From NCBI GenBank assembly GCA_032622095.1, contig CP136068.1, positions 117,167,509 to 117,231,508 on the forward strand: a stretch of 64,000 nt of DNA, read 5' to 3'. The DNA comes from Siphonodentalium dalli (lineage: Eukaryota > Mollusca > Scaphopoda > Gadilida > Siphonodentaliidae). The position numbers were made by a program, and so were the translations under genes. The notes under the pieces are model-generated. The model searched no databases. It had not been told where the DNA came from and worked only from the letters and a program-made list of their open reading frames with translations. How positions within the stretch are numbered: the stretch's first letter is position 1; each line of letters begins with the position of its first letter. Shown piece after piece: positions 48,523-60,865 of this stretch.

Positions 48523-51500
48523 GAGAGACAGAGATAGATCTTATTTAGTGATAGGTACACGCGACCATCGCGACCCGTTACCTACGTTACACATATACGT
48601 TGCGGTCCGATTTGAACGGTAATGTGCTTGAAATGGATGCACAAACTGAAGTACTAAGGATACCTCTCATGACCTATTGTAATACACAATAGACTACTCT
48701 TTCATGATCTAACTGCAAATCGGCTGCCTTTTTACTTATAAAGTCATATAAATTTAACAAACTTTGTAATAATTAACCGCATTTATCGCTATATGCGGGA
48801 AAAGAGTACCTGATTCTCACACAGGTATGCGCATAAACTGAAAAACTAGTGTCAACCCTCATGTCCTATTCTGATTGAAAATAGATTATGCTATCGTGAT
48901 CTAACTGCAAATATGATGCGATTTTCCGTGTAAGGCCATATATATTTAACAATTATTTCTTGTGATACGTAACCGCATTTATCGCTATATGCGGGAAAAA
49001 TGTACCCGATTCTCAAACAGAAATGCGAACAAACTAAAGAACTAATGTCAAACCTGTCCTATCCTGATTCAAAATAGACTACTCTATCATGATTTAACTG
49101 ATTCAAAATAGATTACGCTATCATGATTTAACTGCGCTTTTACGTATAAGGCCATATAAATTTAACAATTGTTTGTTGTAAAAAGTAACATCATTTATCG
49201 CTATATGCGGGAAAAGAGCACCCGTCTCTCACACAGAGATGCGCACAAACGGAAGAACTGGGATCATCCCTCATGACCTACATTGATACACCATAGACTG
49301 CTCCATCATAATGTAATTGCAATAGTCTGCATTTTTACTTATAAGGTCATACAATCTTAACAATTACTCGCTGTTTTAAGTAACCGGATTTATCGCTATA
49401 TACGGGAAAAGGGCACCCGTCTCTCACACAGAAATACGCATAGACTGAAGCACTAGGCTTACCCCTCCAGTCATAGACCACTCTATCATGATCTAAATGC
49501 AAATAGGATGTCGTTTTCCGTATAAGGCCATATATATTTAGCATTTGTTTGTTGTGATAAGTAACCGCATTTATCGTTATATGCGGGAAAAGTGTCGCCC
49601 GACTCTCACACAGAGATGCGCGCAAACGGAAGAACTAGGAATACCACTCATATCGTACATTGATACAACATAAAATGCTCTATCGTGACCTAAATTCAAA
49701 AGTCTGCATTTTTACTTATAAGGTAATATCATTATTCGTTGTAGTAAGTAGCCATATTTATCGCTATATACGGGAAAAGGGCACCCGATTCTCACAAAGC
49801 AATGCGCACACACTGATGCACTAAGGACACCTCTCATGAACTATTTTGATACACAATAGACTATATTATGAACTGCAAATAGGCTGCTTTTTTCCATATA
49901 AACTTAACAATTGTTCGTTGTAGTAAGTAATCGCATGTATCGCTTTATGCGGGGAAAGGCTACCCGATTCTCACACAGAAATGGGCACAAACTGAAGCGA
50001 TAGGGTCACCTGTCCTGTGCTATTCTGATTCAAAACAGGCTATCATGATCTAACTGCAAGTAGGCTGCCTTTTTCCATACGAGGCCATATAAATTAACAA
50101 TTATTTGTTGTAATAAGTAACCGCATTTATCGCTTTATGCGGGAAAGGGGAACCCGTCTCTCACACAGAAATGCGTACAAACTGAAGCGATATGGTCACC
50201 CCTCCTGTCATATTGTGATTCAATGTAGACTACTCTATCATGACTTAACTGCAGTTAGGCTGCCTTATTCCGTATTAGGCCATATCAATTTAACAATTGT
50301 TTTTGTCTTTAGTAATGCATTTATCGCCATATGCAGGAAAAGGGTACCCGATTCTCACACAGAAATGCGCACAAACTGAAGGGCTATGGTCATCCCTCCT
50401 GTCCAATTCTGATTCAAAATAGACTACTTTATCGTGATATAACTGCAAATAGGATGCATTTTCCGTATAAGGCCATATAAATTTAACAATTGTTTGTTGT
50501 GATAAGTAACCGCATTTATCGCTATATGCGGGAAAATGGTACCCGATTCTCACACAGAAATGCGCACACACTGAAGCGCTAGGGACACCCCTCCTGTCCT
50601 ATTCTGATTTAATATAGACTACTCTATCATGATCTAACTGCCATTAGGATGCTTTTTCCGTATAAGGCCATCTAAATTTAACAATTATTTGTGGTAATAA
50701 ATGTGTGGGAAATGGGTACCCGTCTCTCACACAGAAATGCGCAGATACTGATGCGCTATGGTCACCCTACTGTCCTATTCTGATTCAAAATAGACTACTC
50801 TATCATGATCTAACTGCAAATAGGCTGCCCTTTACCGTATAAGGCCATACATATATACCACGATAGAGTAGTCTATTTTGAGTCAAAATATGACAGAATG
50901 GGTGACCCTATCGCCTGTGTGAGAATCGGATAACCTTTCCCCGCATATAGCATTAATTTCGGTTACTTATTGCAACAAACAGTTGTTAAATTTATTTGGC
51001 CTTATACGGAAAAAAGGCAGCACATTTGTTGTTATATCATGATAGAGTAGTCCATTCGGAATCAGAATAGGATAGAATGAATGACCCTAGCGTTTCAGTT
51101 TGTGTGCATTACTGTGTGAGAATCGGGTACCCTTTTCCCGCATATAGTGGTGAAAGCGGTTACATATTATCACAAATAATTGTTAAATTTATATGGCTTT
51201 ATACGGAAAAGGCAGCCTATTTGCAGTTAGATCGTGATAGCATAGTCTGTTTTGAAGCAGAATATGTCATGAGGGTTGACACTATTGCTTTAGCTTGTGC
51301 GCATTTCTGTGTAGAATTTGGTACCCCTGACCCGTATATAGCGATAAATGCGGTTACTTATTATAACGAATTAAAAAACAATTATATGACATTATACGGA
51401 AAAAGGTGCCCAGCTTATTTGCAGTTAGATCATGATAGCGTACTCTAGTTTGAATCAGAATAGGAAGTGAGGGACACTATTGCTTCAGTTTCTGTGCATT

Positions 51501-54040
51501 TCTTTGTGAGAATTGGGTATCCTTTTCCTTCATATAGTGATATATGTGGTTACTTGATACAACAAACAATTGTTAAATGTATATGGCCTTATATGCAAAA
51601 AGGCAGTCTATTTGCAGCTAGATCATGATAGAGAAGTCTATTGTGGATCACAATTGGTCATGATAGGTGTCCCTAGTGCTTCAATTTGAGCGCCTCTCTG
51701 TGTGAAACTCGGTACCCTTTTCCCGCACATACTGATATACTCACGAAAGTGGTTAATTTGGTATGGCCTTAAACGCATAAAGTCATAAAGGCTAGTTAAC
51801 TGATAGAGTAGTCTATTTTGCATGAGAGTAGGAAGGATGGGTGACTCTAGCGCTTCAGTTTGTGCGCATTTCTGTGTGAAAGACGGGTACCCTTTCACCG
51901 CATACAGTGATAAATGCGGTTACTTATTACAACAAACAATTGTTAAATTGATATGGCCTTATACGCAAAAGGGCAACCTATTTGCAGTTAGTTCATGATA
52001 GAGTAGGTCTATTGTGTATCACAATAGGTCATGTGAGTTTTCCTTAGTACTTCAGTTGTGTGCATTTCTGTGTGAGAGACAGGTACCCTTATCCCACACA
52101 TTTATTACAACAATAATTGTTAAATTTATGTGGCCTTATACGGAAAAAGGCATCCAAATTGCAGTTAGATCATGATAGAGTAGTCTATTTTTAATCAACA
52201 TAGGACACGAGGTGTGACCCTAGTTCAACGGTTTGTGCGCATCTCGGTGTGAAAGTCGGGTACCCTTTTCCGGCATATAGCGATATTAGCACGAAAGTGG
52301 TTATATTTAGATTGTCTTATAGGCAAAAGTTCAGTCTAATTGCAGTTTGATTGCGATAGAGTATTCTATTTTATTTCAATCTCTTCCATTGTGCGCTTAT
52401 GTGTGAGAGACGGGTACCATTTGGCCGAGTATACTATATTATCACGAAAGTGGTTAACTTGATATGGCCTTAGCAGCATAAAGGCAGTTTAATTGCAGTT
52501 AGATCCTGATAGAATATGCTATTTTGATTAACTTAGGACACGAGGGGGTGACCCTAGTAATTCAGTTTGTGCGCATCTCGGTGTGAAAGTCGGGTACCAT
52601 TTGGCCTCATAGCGATATTATCACGAAAGTGGTTAAATTTATATGGCCTTATAAGCAATAAGGTAGTCTATTTGTAGTTAGATCATCATCACCATGACAT
52701 AGTAGTCTATTGTGTGTCAGAATAGTCCATGAAGAGGTGACCATAGTGCTTCAGTTTGTGCGCATCTCTGTGTGAGACTCTGTGCCCGTTTCCCGTATAT
52801 AGCCATAAATTCGGTTATTTATAACAGCGAACAATTGTTAAGTTTATATGGCCTTATAAGCAAAAGGGCAGACTATTTGGAGTTAGATCAAACATAGAGT
52901 TGTCTATTTTGTATCAGAACAGGGCAGGAGGGGTGACCCTATTGCTTCAATGTGTGCGCATCTCTGTGTGAAAGTCGGATACCATTTGACATCATATTAT
53001 ATAGGGTTCGCGCTGCCACTTGCCAAATTTGCCAATGGTAAAAATAATTCACATTTGGCAAAAAATAATTTCATTTGGCAAAAGTTTTGGCAAGTCACTT
53101 TTTAATTCCTCAAGAAAGTTGAAAAATATTGGTCAATCAATACCATGCATTTCCTGAAACTCTTACAACATAATCATATTAGTGCTGTTTTATGAGGTTT
53201 AGGAAAAGTCAACACCTCTATTAATCTCATAGCATTAGTACTGATGGTTGGAGGGATAACTTGTAATTAGTGTGGTGGTGTTTACATAGTTAATCCTCCT
53301 GTGATGTGCACTTCTGATCAAGCAACCCTTCTACCATTGTATTTTCCGGTTATTGGATTAGTGTTGTTTGATAACCACAATAGAGATGCCAGTATAATTA
53401 ATTATTAACTAGTTTTTCTATCGATATCAAAAGTCGTTAAACCGCGAGTGTCCAAACATAAGACTTAAGGTTGCAGAAAATGATACTATCAGGGATATCA
53501 TTTGGCAAAATTTAATGATGAAATATTTTGGCAAAAAGTATTTTCATTTGGCAAATTATTTGGCAAAAGTAAATTTTGGTCCAGCGCGGACCCTGCTTCG
53601 GGGTCATATAGCGATATTAGCACGAAAGTGGTTAAATTTATATGGCCAATACAGGCAAAAGTTCAGTCTAATTGCAGTTAGATTGCGATAGAGTAGTCTA
53701 TGTTGTTTCAATGTAGAAGATGACGGATGACCTGATCGCTTCCGATTGTGCGCATCTCTGTGTGAGACTCGGGTACCCTCTCCCCGCATATAGCGATAAA
53801 TGCGGTTACTTATTACAATGAAAGCGGCACGAAAGTGTTAACTGTGTGAACATTTTCTTCATATTTCGAGGTGAAGTTCATCAGAATATCGTCTGGAGAA
53901 TGAATATTTGAAATTTGCATCCATTTCAAGCGCATTATCGTTCAAATAGGACATTAACGTATATGTTTAACGTAGGTAACGGGTCGCGATGGTCGTGGGT
54001 ACATATACATATCACCAACTAAGATCTCTCACTCTATAAT
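48523..54040. mobile_element. Foldback element with tandem-repeat arms, 5.5 kb
   Basis: The termini are inverse: 'gcgaccatcgcgacccgtta' plus 'cctacgtta' (about 48560-48590) against 'taacgtaggtaacgggtcgc' (about 53968-53987), with 'gaaatggatgca' against 'tgcatccatttc'. The arms consist of diverged ~190-200-bp tandem units carrying 'cgctatatgcgggaaaa', 'acccgattctcacacagaaa' and 'gactactctatcatgatcta'. The units run forward to about 50850, then in inverse order to about 53830. Long inverted arms made of tandem repeats are the Foldback pattern. No transposase was seen. Another element is inserted at 53003-53595. Confidence 0.75.
53003..53595. mobile_element. AGGGTTCGCGCTG-ended element nested in the foldback
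   Basis: AGGGTTCGCGCTG at the left and its near-inverse CAGCGCGGACCCT at the right enclose 'tttggcaaa' words that recur at both sides (53040-53095, 53500-53580). The right end CCCTG suits a CAGGG-type hAT end. The left base is T instead of C, and no 8-bp duplication is visible, so the superfamily is tentative. The 195-bp units resume on both sides. Confidence 0.65.
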
Positions 54041-54103
54041 TATACATATATATATATATATATGACCTTTATTAATTCACAAACTAGTAGACATAATGAG
54101 CTA

Positions 54104-54109
54104 TTTATT
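54104..54109 (-). promoter_or_regulatory. Polyadenylation signal AATAAA for the GPCR
   Basis: AATAAA on the minus strand lies 54 nt past the GPCR stop codon, with a second one at 54068-54073. Either would end the transcript at or just beyond the edge of the foldback element. The choice is inferred from position only. Confidence 0.5.
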
Positions 54110-54162
54110 ACATGTAATAGATACAAATGAAATGCAAACATCATAAGAGGACAGTCACCGAA

Positions 54163-55179
54163 TTAGTATTTGGATTCCGAATCGGTATCTACATGTGCAT
54201 ATATATTTTTTTTCTTGTTGCGGAATAAGAACAGACCCTGACGAAAAGTATCTGACATGACGGCATAAATCCACGGATTAATACAACTGTTCAATGCCTG
54301 ACAATACGATACAAATGACATCATGAAATAGGTGTCCATAGATTTGATCTGCTTAGATATAATTCGCAACAGGTACGGGAATAAAAGGACAAGCTGCAGC
54401 ATTATAATTACAGTAATCATAATGGACATTTTCCGAGTCATTTTATTTACCGGATGTTCTACGCTATCTTTTATTGACATGAGACTGGCCTTCAACTTCC
54501 TAATCTTCAGGCTGTGAATGACCACCAGAATAACTACGGGCGCGACGTAATAGCCTATCCCATATCCCGACATCATTCCGAAGGATCGTGTTGGGTTGTG
54601 ATTGAATCCATAGAACGCCAAAACACATGGCGCAACAATTGCGATAGTTCCGGCTACCCACAACGCAATGCAAATTCGTTTGACATAAGACATCGAGAGT
54701 TTGACCTTTGCCTTCATTGGGTGCACCAAAATATAGTACCTCAGAGCGGACATCCATATGAGATGGAGGGACGAACATAATGTAAATGTGAACCGGAATA
54801 TCGCCATTAGCATATAGTATATCATTTCCTGCTTGTAGGACCAAGAAAATAATGCGGAGAGAACTTCCTTTACGTGCACCATTTCCCAGAAACAGATGCA
54901 GACGACAAGAAGGTCACAAATAGCGAGACTGAAAATTATTCCAAATGTCGGCGTGTGCAGACCATCCGTTTTCCATATAGTTACCATCACCACTATGTTG
55001 GCGGAGGTACCAAACAGCATGAGGAACAACATTATCCAAAATCGAGGACAATCCAGAATGTGTTCTTTGACGATGTCATCAATATTGGTTGCGTTCGTTT
55101 GATTACTCAGACTCCTCATCCATTCTGTAACAGTTCTTGGAGTTGTGACGGTGAATGCTGTCGTGCTCTCGGTGTTCAT
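54163..55179 (-). CDS. Divergent class A (rhodopsin-like) GPCR, single exon
   Basis: 338 residues with seven membrane segments at about 48-69, 79-103, 118-146, 167-190, 206-224, 252-274 and 284-308. The N-terminus is Ser/Thr-rich with N-glycosylation sites at N26 and N29. Family anchors present are Asn61 (1.50), Asp89 (2.50), Arg147 (3.50), Trp174 (4.50), Pro214 (5.50), Pro268 (6.50) and NPWIY (301-305). Anchors missing: the acidic residue of D/E-R-Y is Leu146, the TM6 toggle Trp is Leu266, and the position of the TM3 disulphide Cys is Tyr122. Layout is nearest in feel to invertebrate FMRFamide/peptide receptors, but the ligand is unknown. The start is the first ATG; the frame is intact and intronless. 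The foldback element ends about 120 bp past its stop. Confidence 0.85.
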   Translation of the reverse strand: MNTESTTAFTVTTPRTVTEWMRSLSNQTNATNIDDIVKEHILDCPRFWIMLFLMLFGTSANIVVMVTIWKTDGLHTPTFGIIFSLAICDLLVVCICFWEMVHVKEVLSALFSWSYKQEMIYYMLMAIFRFTFTLCSSLHLIWMSALRYYILVHPMKAKVKLSMSYVKRICIALWVAGTIAIVAPCVLAFYGFNHNPTRSFGMMSGYGIGYYVAPVVILVVIHSLKIRKLKASLMSIKDSVEHPVNKMTRKMSIMITVIIMLQLVLLFPYLLRIISKQIKSMDTYFMMSFVSYCQALNSCINPWIYAVMSDTFRQGLFLFRNKKKNIYAHVDTDSESKY

Positions 55180-55445
55180 GGCGGTGTATGTTCATGTATC
55201 TTCTTCCGTGCGTCGATGGCTTGAAACGCAAAGGTGCCTGCATTATGAAAAATAATTCACTGTGTATAATGAAAAGATAAAATGGATTCTTTCTTGTGCG
55301 ATATATTACGTGGAATGAAGAACTATTACCACGGCACATTGTATCAGTGTAAACGTATTTGATGAATATATGAACCTACATACATATGATCACAGGAACC
55401 AGACTTTGACGAAAGCGAGTAAAGATGCATAAATGGAGGTTTAGT

Positions 55446-55785
55446 GTTTAATCCAACGGAGGCTTCAACTCAAGCTGCAAAACAGAGTTCAGTCCCCTCG
55501 CTACGCTATGTCTGAACGCTGCCGGTATATGTATTTTCTTAATTAAATCTAACATTTTTTATTGAAGAGTTTTGTCAGTTACAATTCATTCTGGCTTGAT
55601 CCAGACAATTTTTAAATGAATATGGACAATTCAGTTTCTCAGAATAATGCAGAATGAATTGTAACGTACATAAGTCTCAAATAAATAAATGTGACATTTA
55701 TTCACATTAGGTGTAGGTGCGGGCAGCGGTAAGTCCTGCGTAGGGGACTGAACTCTGCATGGAGCTTGGCTTCAACCGCACTGGG
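55446..55785. mobile_element. Inverted-repeat MITE upstream of the GPCR
   Basis: 'gaggcttcaactcaagct' and 'agagttcagtcccct' on the left are answered by 'aggggactgaactct' and 'ggagcttggcttcaaccgc' on the right. A second inner pair, GTTACAATTCATTCTG (55578) and CAGAATGAATTGTAAC (about 55648), lies between. It lies on the promoter side of the GPCR. Confidence 0.65.
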
Positions 55786-55792
55786 TCATTAA

Positions 55793-56075
55793 CCCTTTGA
55801 GTGCCAGGGGCCGATATCATCGGCCCTAATTTACGGTCTGTAAAATCGGCCCTAAAAAAATAAAAAAAATTTTTTTTTTTTTTTTTTTTTAGATTTAAAA
55901 TTTTTTATTAAAATTGTAAACAATTGTAAAAAATAATAACAAATGATGAAAAATTGTTAGGCCAATGCATTCTCTTATATATGCGAGGCGACCTATGGTC
56001 GACTCTCATATATAAGAGAATGCATTGGCACAGGGTATATGGGTTGATACAAAAATCGACCTGGCACTCAAAGGG
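55793..56075. mobile_element. TTAA-flanked piggyBac-like MITE (283 bp)
   Basis: TTAA (55789-55792, 56076-56079) flanks CCCTTTGAGTGCCAG and its exact inverse CTGGCACTCAAAGGG. It contains a poly-T tract (about 55869-55890) and the GCCAATGCATTCTC hairpin at 55961-56029 that is shared with the element at 17.6 kb. It lacks coding capacity. Confidence 0.85.
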
Positions 56076-57459
56076 TTAAACAATCACAATACACGCGGTA
56101 CCTCTTTTTATTTTGGGCAAGTAATTGGGAGTGACATTTCTGAATATGACGTCATGACGTTTTGTTTTTGGTCTGTTCTCTGGTTTTCGAACATCAAGAA
56201 CAGATTAATAGCCGTGTGTTCAGAGATACACAAGATTGCGGATTGGATACAACTAAGAATTGTATAATGCTTGTTGGATATCAGTGGTTGTGTTGTTGGT
56301 ATCAATGAATCAGGTATATAATGCTGAACATTTTGATGCACCATAGAGAGCATAATACCAAACACTGACAATTTTATAGAAAACCTTCTGGAAAACATTT
56401 TTGAAAAAGCACTGCAATTTATGCATTTTTTTTTTTACATTTTCGTGAAATTTTCACAAGCATTGTTGGAGAATATCATTTATTGCACATGATTAATGTT
56501 AAGTAACCCAGATAGAATAAATATCTGATATTCAAGTATATTTTATTCGACATTTGTCTTGTTTTATTGGTTTTCCTGATTATACTGAAATTTGCAGGTC
56601 AAAAACACTAAAAAGGTCGAACAAATATATTTTCCGTCTGCTCCGCCCTGGATACCTCAGTGTTTTGGAACCCCCATGGGGCAAGGATAATTGGAGATAG
56701 CATCAAAATTTCTACCCTTTCGTGTGATACTACCCTCATCTGGGGCCGGTCTATGATTGATGGCACCTCAATAAAATTGTTCCAATTAATGAACACTATT
56801 TATTGTATGAATCGGTATTTCCACGCGGCCAAAATATAGACTTGAGCTAAATGTCACACAGAAATTGACAATAATTGGATAGCAAGCTGAAAGGAGATCG
56901 GGCGGACGGTGTGAAATTCTAACAATACGCCATTATACTGATCGCACCAGTCACTGAGGAAGTTAAAACACGAATCAAACCATTAGTGTGGTCAAAGAGG
57001 GGTGGGTTGAATGGGTGGGGCAACACTTTCGATTGAATATGTTTTGGTTTGTCGGGAGGGGCAGAGTGATTGGAAGTAAACTGAACGAACTGAATGTATA
57101 ATCCACAATAATAATGAAATGATCTTTGGAATGATAAATTTGAGAACATTCCACACACTGTTCACATATACATGCATGTACGCGGAAAATCCAGGCAATA
57201 TATACAGGTTTGGTTAGGTCTTTTGTCATGAATGCCTGTGATATTTCATCACACAAACTTGATGCAATGTGGTATAGTTCCACTTCGGAGTCCGACCACT
57301 ACTAGTCGGATTCCTTATGTCATTTTGCATTTTTGGTTTGTTAAAAGCGACCTGAAAACGGATTATGTATGCCTAGTAGGTATGTTGTCGGGATTGACTT
57401 GTTTCCATTCTTGAATTTTGGCGGGTCGGCCTAAATCGGGGTCAACATCATTTCAACAT

Positions 57460-57826
57460 CATTTAGAGAGCGTTTCGTATTTACAGAAAACGGTATATGA
57501 TGCCATCTGGCGTATGGTGATCGGTGCGATTTGAAACTTCTCCAAACTACTAGATATGACTATTACATGTATTTTTGAAAATGTTGATGTGATCGGTTCA
57601 TTCTTGTTGGCTACAGTTGTGATCAAAATTTAACACTGAGCCCTATGGAGATTCTAGTACTTTGGATAGATGGCGCCATTTCGCGTATGATGATATGCAC
57701 GTACTGATATTCCTAAAATATTCTAAGTATGAAACACAGACGTAGTTTTAAAAGGAATGGATGTGATCAGACGATTCTTGCTGGCTACAGTTGCGATCAA
57801 ATGTTAACACTTAACCCTATGGAGAA
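57460..57826 (+). repeat. Diverged tandem duplication, ~173-bp period
   Basis: 'ggctacagttgtgatcaaaa' + 'tttaacactgagccctatgg' near 57610 recurs as 'ggctacagttgcgatcaaat' + 'gttaacacttaaccctatgg' near 57783. 'gatgtgatcgg'-like and 'gcgtatgatgat'-like words recur in parallel. It is a decayed two-copy repeat. Confidence 0.6.
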
Positions 57827-58235
57827 TTTCGTGTTATGCTCAAACGTTGATTGTAATATCACTTATTGGCAATCGTGCGCAAATATATGAAGTTTAACAC
57901 TCGTGTTTGACCCACTGTAACTATCCGTGATTTAATAGTTGCAACATATGATATAGTTATGCCTCAAGATACAGTAATTGGCAAAAGTAAGTGTCGAATG
58001 GTTTGGTAGTGTCGATAATATGCAGCCTGTTCAATCAAATGAAAATATTCACAACAAGACTGTTCACGATGTGATTACATATTATATCATTGTTTTATTT
58101 GATACTTGTCTGTATTGTTGTCCACTGACTAGTTTTAAAACCACATCGTTGATCATAACGGGATGTAGTGTCACAAATACACAGGTATAGATGGTAGTTG
58201 TTCGCTGTCATTAACTCAATCGTTGTCATTGGAGT

Positions 58236-58529
58236 CTATCCCACATGCACTGAGAGAATCTGTGTTTTCGCAGGATTTGTGCTACTGATAAACGGACATT
58301 TCGGTGCAGCTGAGATCTTTACTATAGCGGTATAGGCTTTGCTTTCACGCTTCCCATGCCAGTTACATTTGACCAACTTCAGTGCAGCGACTGAAACCCA
58401 AGATTCACCATCAATATTCTGACCACAGTTAATCTCCACGCTTCGTGTATAGCTGTGAAAATCAAGTAAATTCGAATTTCCACTAGAGTAGAGCTTAATG
58501 AGTAAAATAGGTATCAACCATAGATGCAT
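58236..58529 (-). CDS. Possible small secreted protein, unidentified
   Basis: A 97-codon frame starts with ATG and a hydrophobic MHLWLIPILLI segment that would serve as a signal peptide. A mature part follows with three Cys (about residues 35, 54 and 78) and a basic patch (KCNWHGKRESK). No family was recognised. Nothing here shows splicing or expression, and no good donor was found, so it may be chance. Confidence 0.2.
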   Translation of the reverse strand: MHLWLIPILLIKLYSSGNSNLLDFHSYTRSVEINCGQNIDGESWVSVAALKLVKCNWHGKRESKAYTAIVKISAAPKCPFISSTNPAKTQILSVHVG

Positions 58530-59775
58530 GTTCCTGCATTCCGAGTAGGTGCTTAGTAACCGCTACTAATGAGCTATCGGGTCCGGTGGCAAAGTCTCCC
58601 GATCTTATAATGATCAGTGGCCTATGCAGAACATGGCTGCAGATATAGTTTTAGACATGCATGTGCCCAACTTTGAACAAAGCCAGCACCATGTGATTAG
58701 ACACTGACTAAATTAAGGCAATACCAATAAATGATTAGTACACAATTGTGGTATTTGATTAGCAACCGTTACTAACCTTAAATAAGACATCTGGTTCACT
58801 TTGACGACCAGGTATATCTCAAATTTCACATTTGGGTATTAACTGTATCGGAAACGCAAACGTTGAATTACGACCCTATAAGTTATAATTGCAATTTCCA
58901 GTGAATTCCTGGTAATTTCCTAGACTAAGTTTCTCGATCTTATAATGATCAATGGCCCATGGGGCACAAACATGTACACTTTCATATCTGTGTCACCATT
59001 TGAACATAACCAATACCATCTGACTATAGACACTATCTCATTTACGGATAAATACAATGGCCGGTTCAAAGCCAAGTATATTATTGGGGGAGAACGATCC
59101 ATTAAGCCTAAGTCGATGGTTTGTCACAACAGATGGAGTCATGATACATTATGAAGGATGACGGAAGGGTCCCCTTAACTATGTTCTTCGACACAGTATT
59201 GTCCCCGCACTGTGTCACTTGTATCTTACTGTGTTGTACTTTATATAAGACCAAGCACATATTGCACATATATATCTTCTTATAACTAAATTATCTCTTA
59301 GAAAGTGTCCAGAGATGTCTTGCCTATTTATACTGACAATTTATTTTTATTCTTGTGGAAAAGTACTTGAGGGAGAGATTTGTTATGTTGACAAAGATGT
59401 TAATTTAGTATGTGAAACATGTATCCCGGGGGAGGTATCGAGTGGACGGAGAAAGTGTTTTCTTTATACTCTAATGAACATAATTTAAACTCCCAATTTG
59501 GATAAACCCGACCAGGAATTATAGAACAACCATCTATATAAGCCCAGCAATATTTAGCAATAAACATCAACATGATAACATTGTTTAACATTTTTAAACA
59601 ATATCACCCTATCCACATCTATTTGGCTAAACATATCATTGGAATATAGATGAGTTGTTGTAGTTGTTACGTTGATGCTGGTCGGGTTTCTCCAAATTTA
59701 ATGCTAAAAGAGAATGTTCCATAAGCTACGGTGGCTGGTTTAGGACATGAGAATTTGTTTTTTATTTCACGAAAT

Positions 59776-59887
59776 ACTAATTCGTGGCCACGAAATAACT
59801 AATTTGGTGGCCACAAAATACTAATTCGTGCCAAGAAATAACTAATTCGTGGTCACGAAATACTAATTCGTGGCCACGAAATAACTG
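59776..59887. repeat. Palindromic tandem repeat (ACTAATTCGTGGCCACGAAAT)
   Basis: About six units of 20-22 bp built around TTCGTGGCCACGAA, itself a perfect palindrome. Single-base differences and small deletions distinguish the units. Confidence 0.9.
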
Positions 59888-60344
59888 ATTAACCTTTGCA
59901 TATATATCCAGATACCTTTACGGTATGGTTACACTGACTTGACGATGTTTTAGAAACAATGCGTACGATCGCAGAGTAGCTACTATAAACCCCTTATGAC
60001 GTGGGACCCGGGCTCTATGTGGGTATGGACGTCATATATAAACTATCCCAGAGAGAACGGGGAAACACGGGTCAGGTGGCTCCAAGACAAACTGACTATT
60101 CATTAGTTTTTACCACAAGGGATCGAATGGGAATGCCATTTCTCTCGGCATATTGGCCGATTTAAGTCAAATAAGGGGGTTTGTAGGGTGGGCCCAAAAC
60201 AAGCTTATAACTATTCACCCCTTTCAACCATACCCGATCCAAAATGGTCGCCGCCCAGAAGGGGTCAAATGGGGTACACATTATTTCTCGGCCACTTGAC
60301 CGATATAGATCAAATAAAGAGTGTTGTACCGTGGTTCACAAAGA

Positions 60345-60865
60345 AAGCTCGCGACCCGATAAAATTCGTATCCGAGGCAAGATACATTCAGATACCAAAT
60401 TTCAAGTCGATAGCTCCACCCGTTTCCGAGATCTCATCTGCGCATGCGCGAAGCTGGCATCGCACGGGCTCGGCGACCCGATAAAATTCGTATCCGGGGC
60501 AAGATACATTCACATACCAAATTTCAAGTCGATAGCTCTACCCGTTTCCGAGATCTCGTCTGCACATGCGCGAAGCTGGCGTCGCACGGGCTCGGCGATT
60601 CGATAAAATTCGTATCCGAGGCAGGATACATTCACGTAGCAAATTTCAAGTCGATAGCTCCACCCGTTGCCGAGATCTCGTCTGCGCATGCGCGAAGCGG
60701 GCGCCGCACGGGCTCGTCAATACGACGCTGACGACCGCCTGGTCAAACTACACACACTTACCAAGTTTCGTCCCGATCGGTCGAGAATCGTAGATTTGTA
60801 TAAGTGACATACAGACAGACATACAGACAGACAGACAGACAGAGGTCTTCAAAATATATATGAGA
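60345..60865 (-). mobile_element. Helitron-like unit H (3'-truncated)
   Basis: The 5' end TCTCATATATATTTTGAAG (ending at 60865) abuts the CTAG of unit I. The interior is three and a part 122-bp units (GCGCATGCGC near 60441 and 60685; a degenerate GCACATGCGC near 60563). The 3' hairpin and CTAG are missing; the copy begins inside a unit near 60345. Confidence 0.65.

Larger units (their letters stand above)
56080..60344. other. Intergenic DNA, no secure gene
   Basis: AT-rich. It contains two diverged duplications (57460-57826, and 58591-58710 with 58926-59035) and a palindromic tandem repeat (59776-59887). The only frame with some protein character is the 97-codon one at 58236-58529. Confidence 0.4.

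Noticed and set aside
48780-53830. CRISPR-like regular repeats
   Set aside because: Units of about 195 bp are wholly repetitive, diverged, and reverse orientation midway. There are no unique spacers, and the DNA is eukaryotic.
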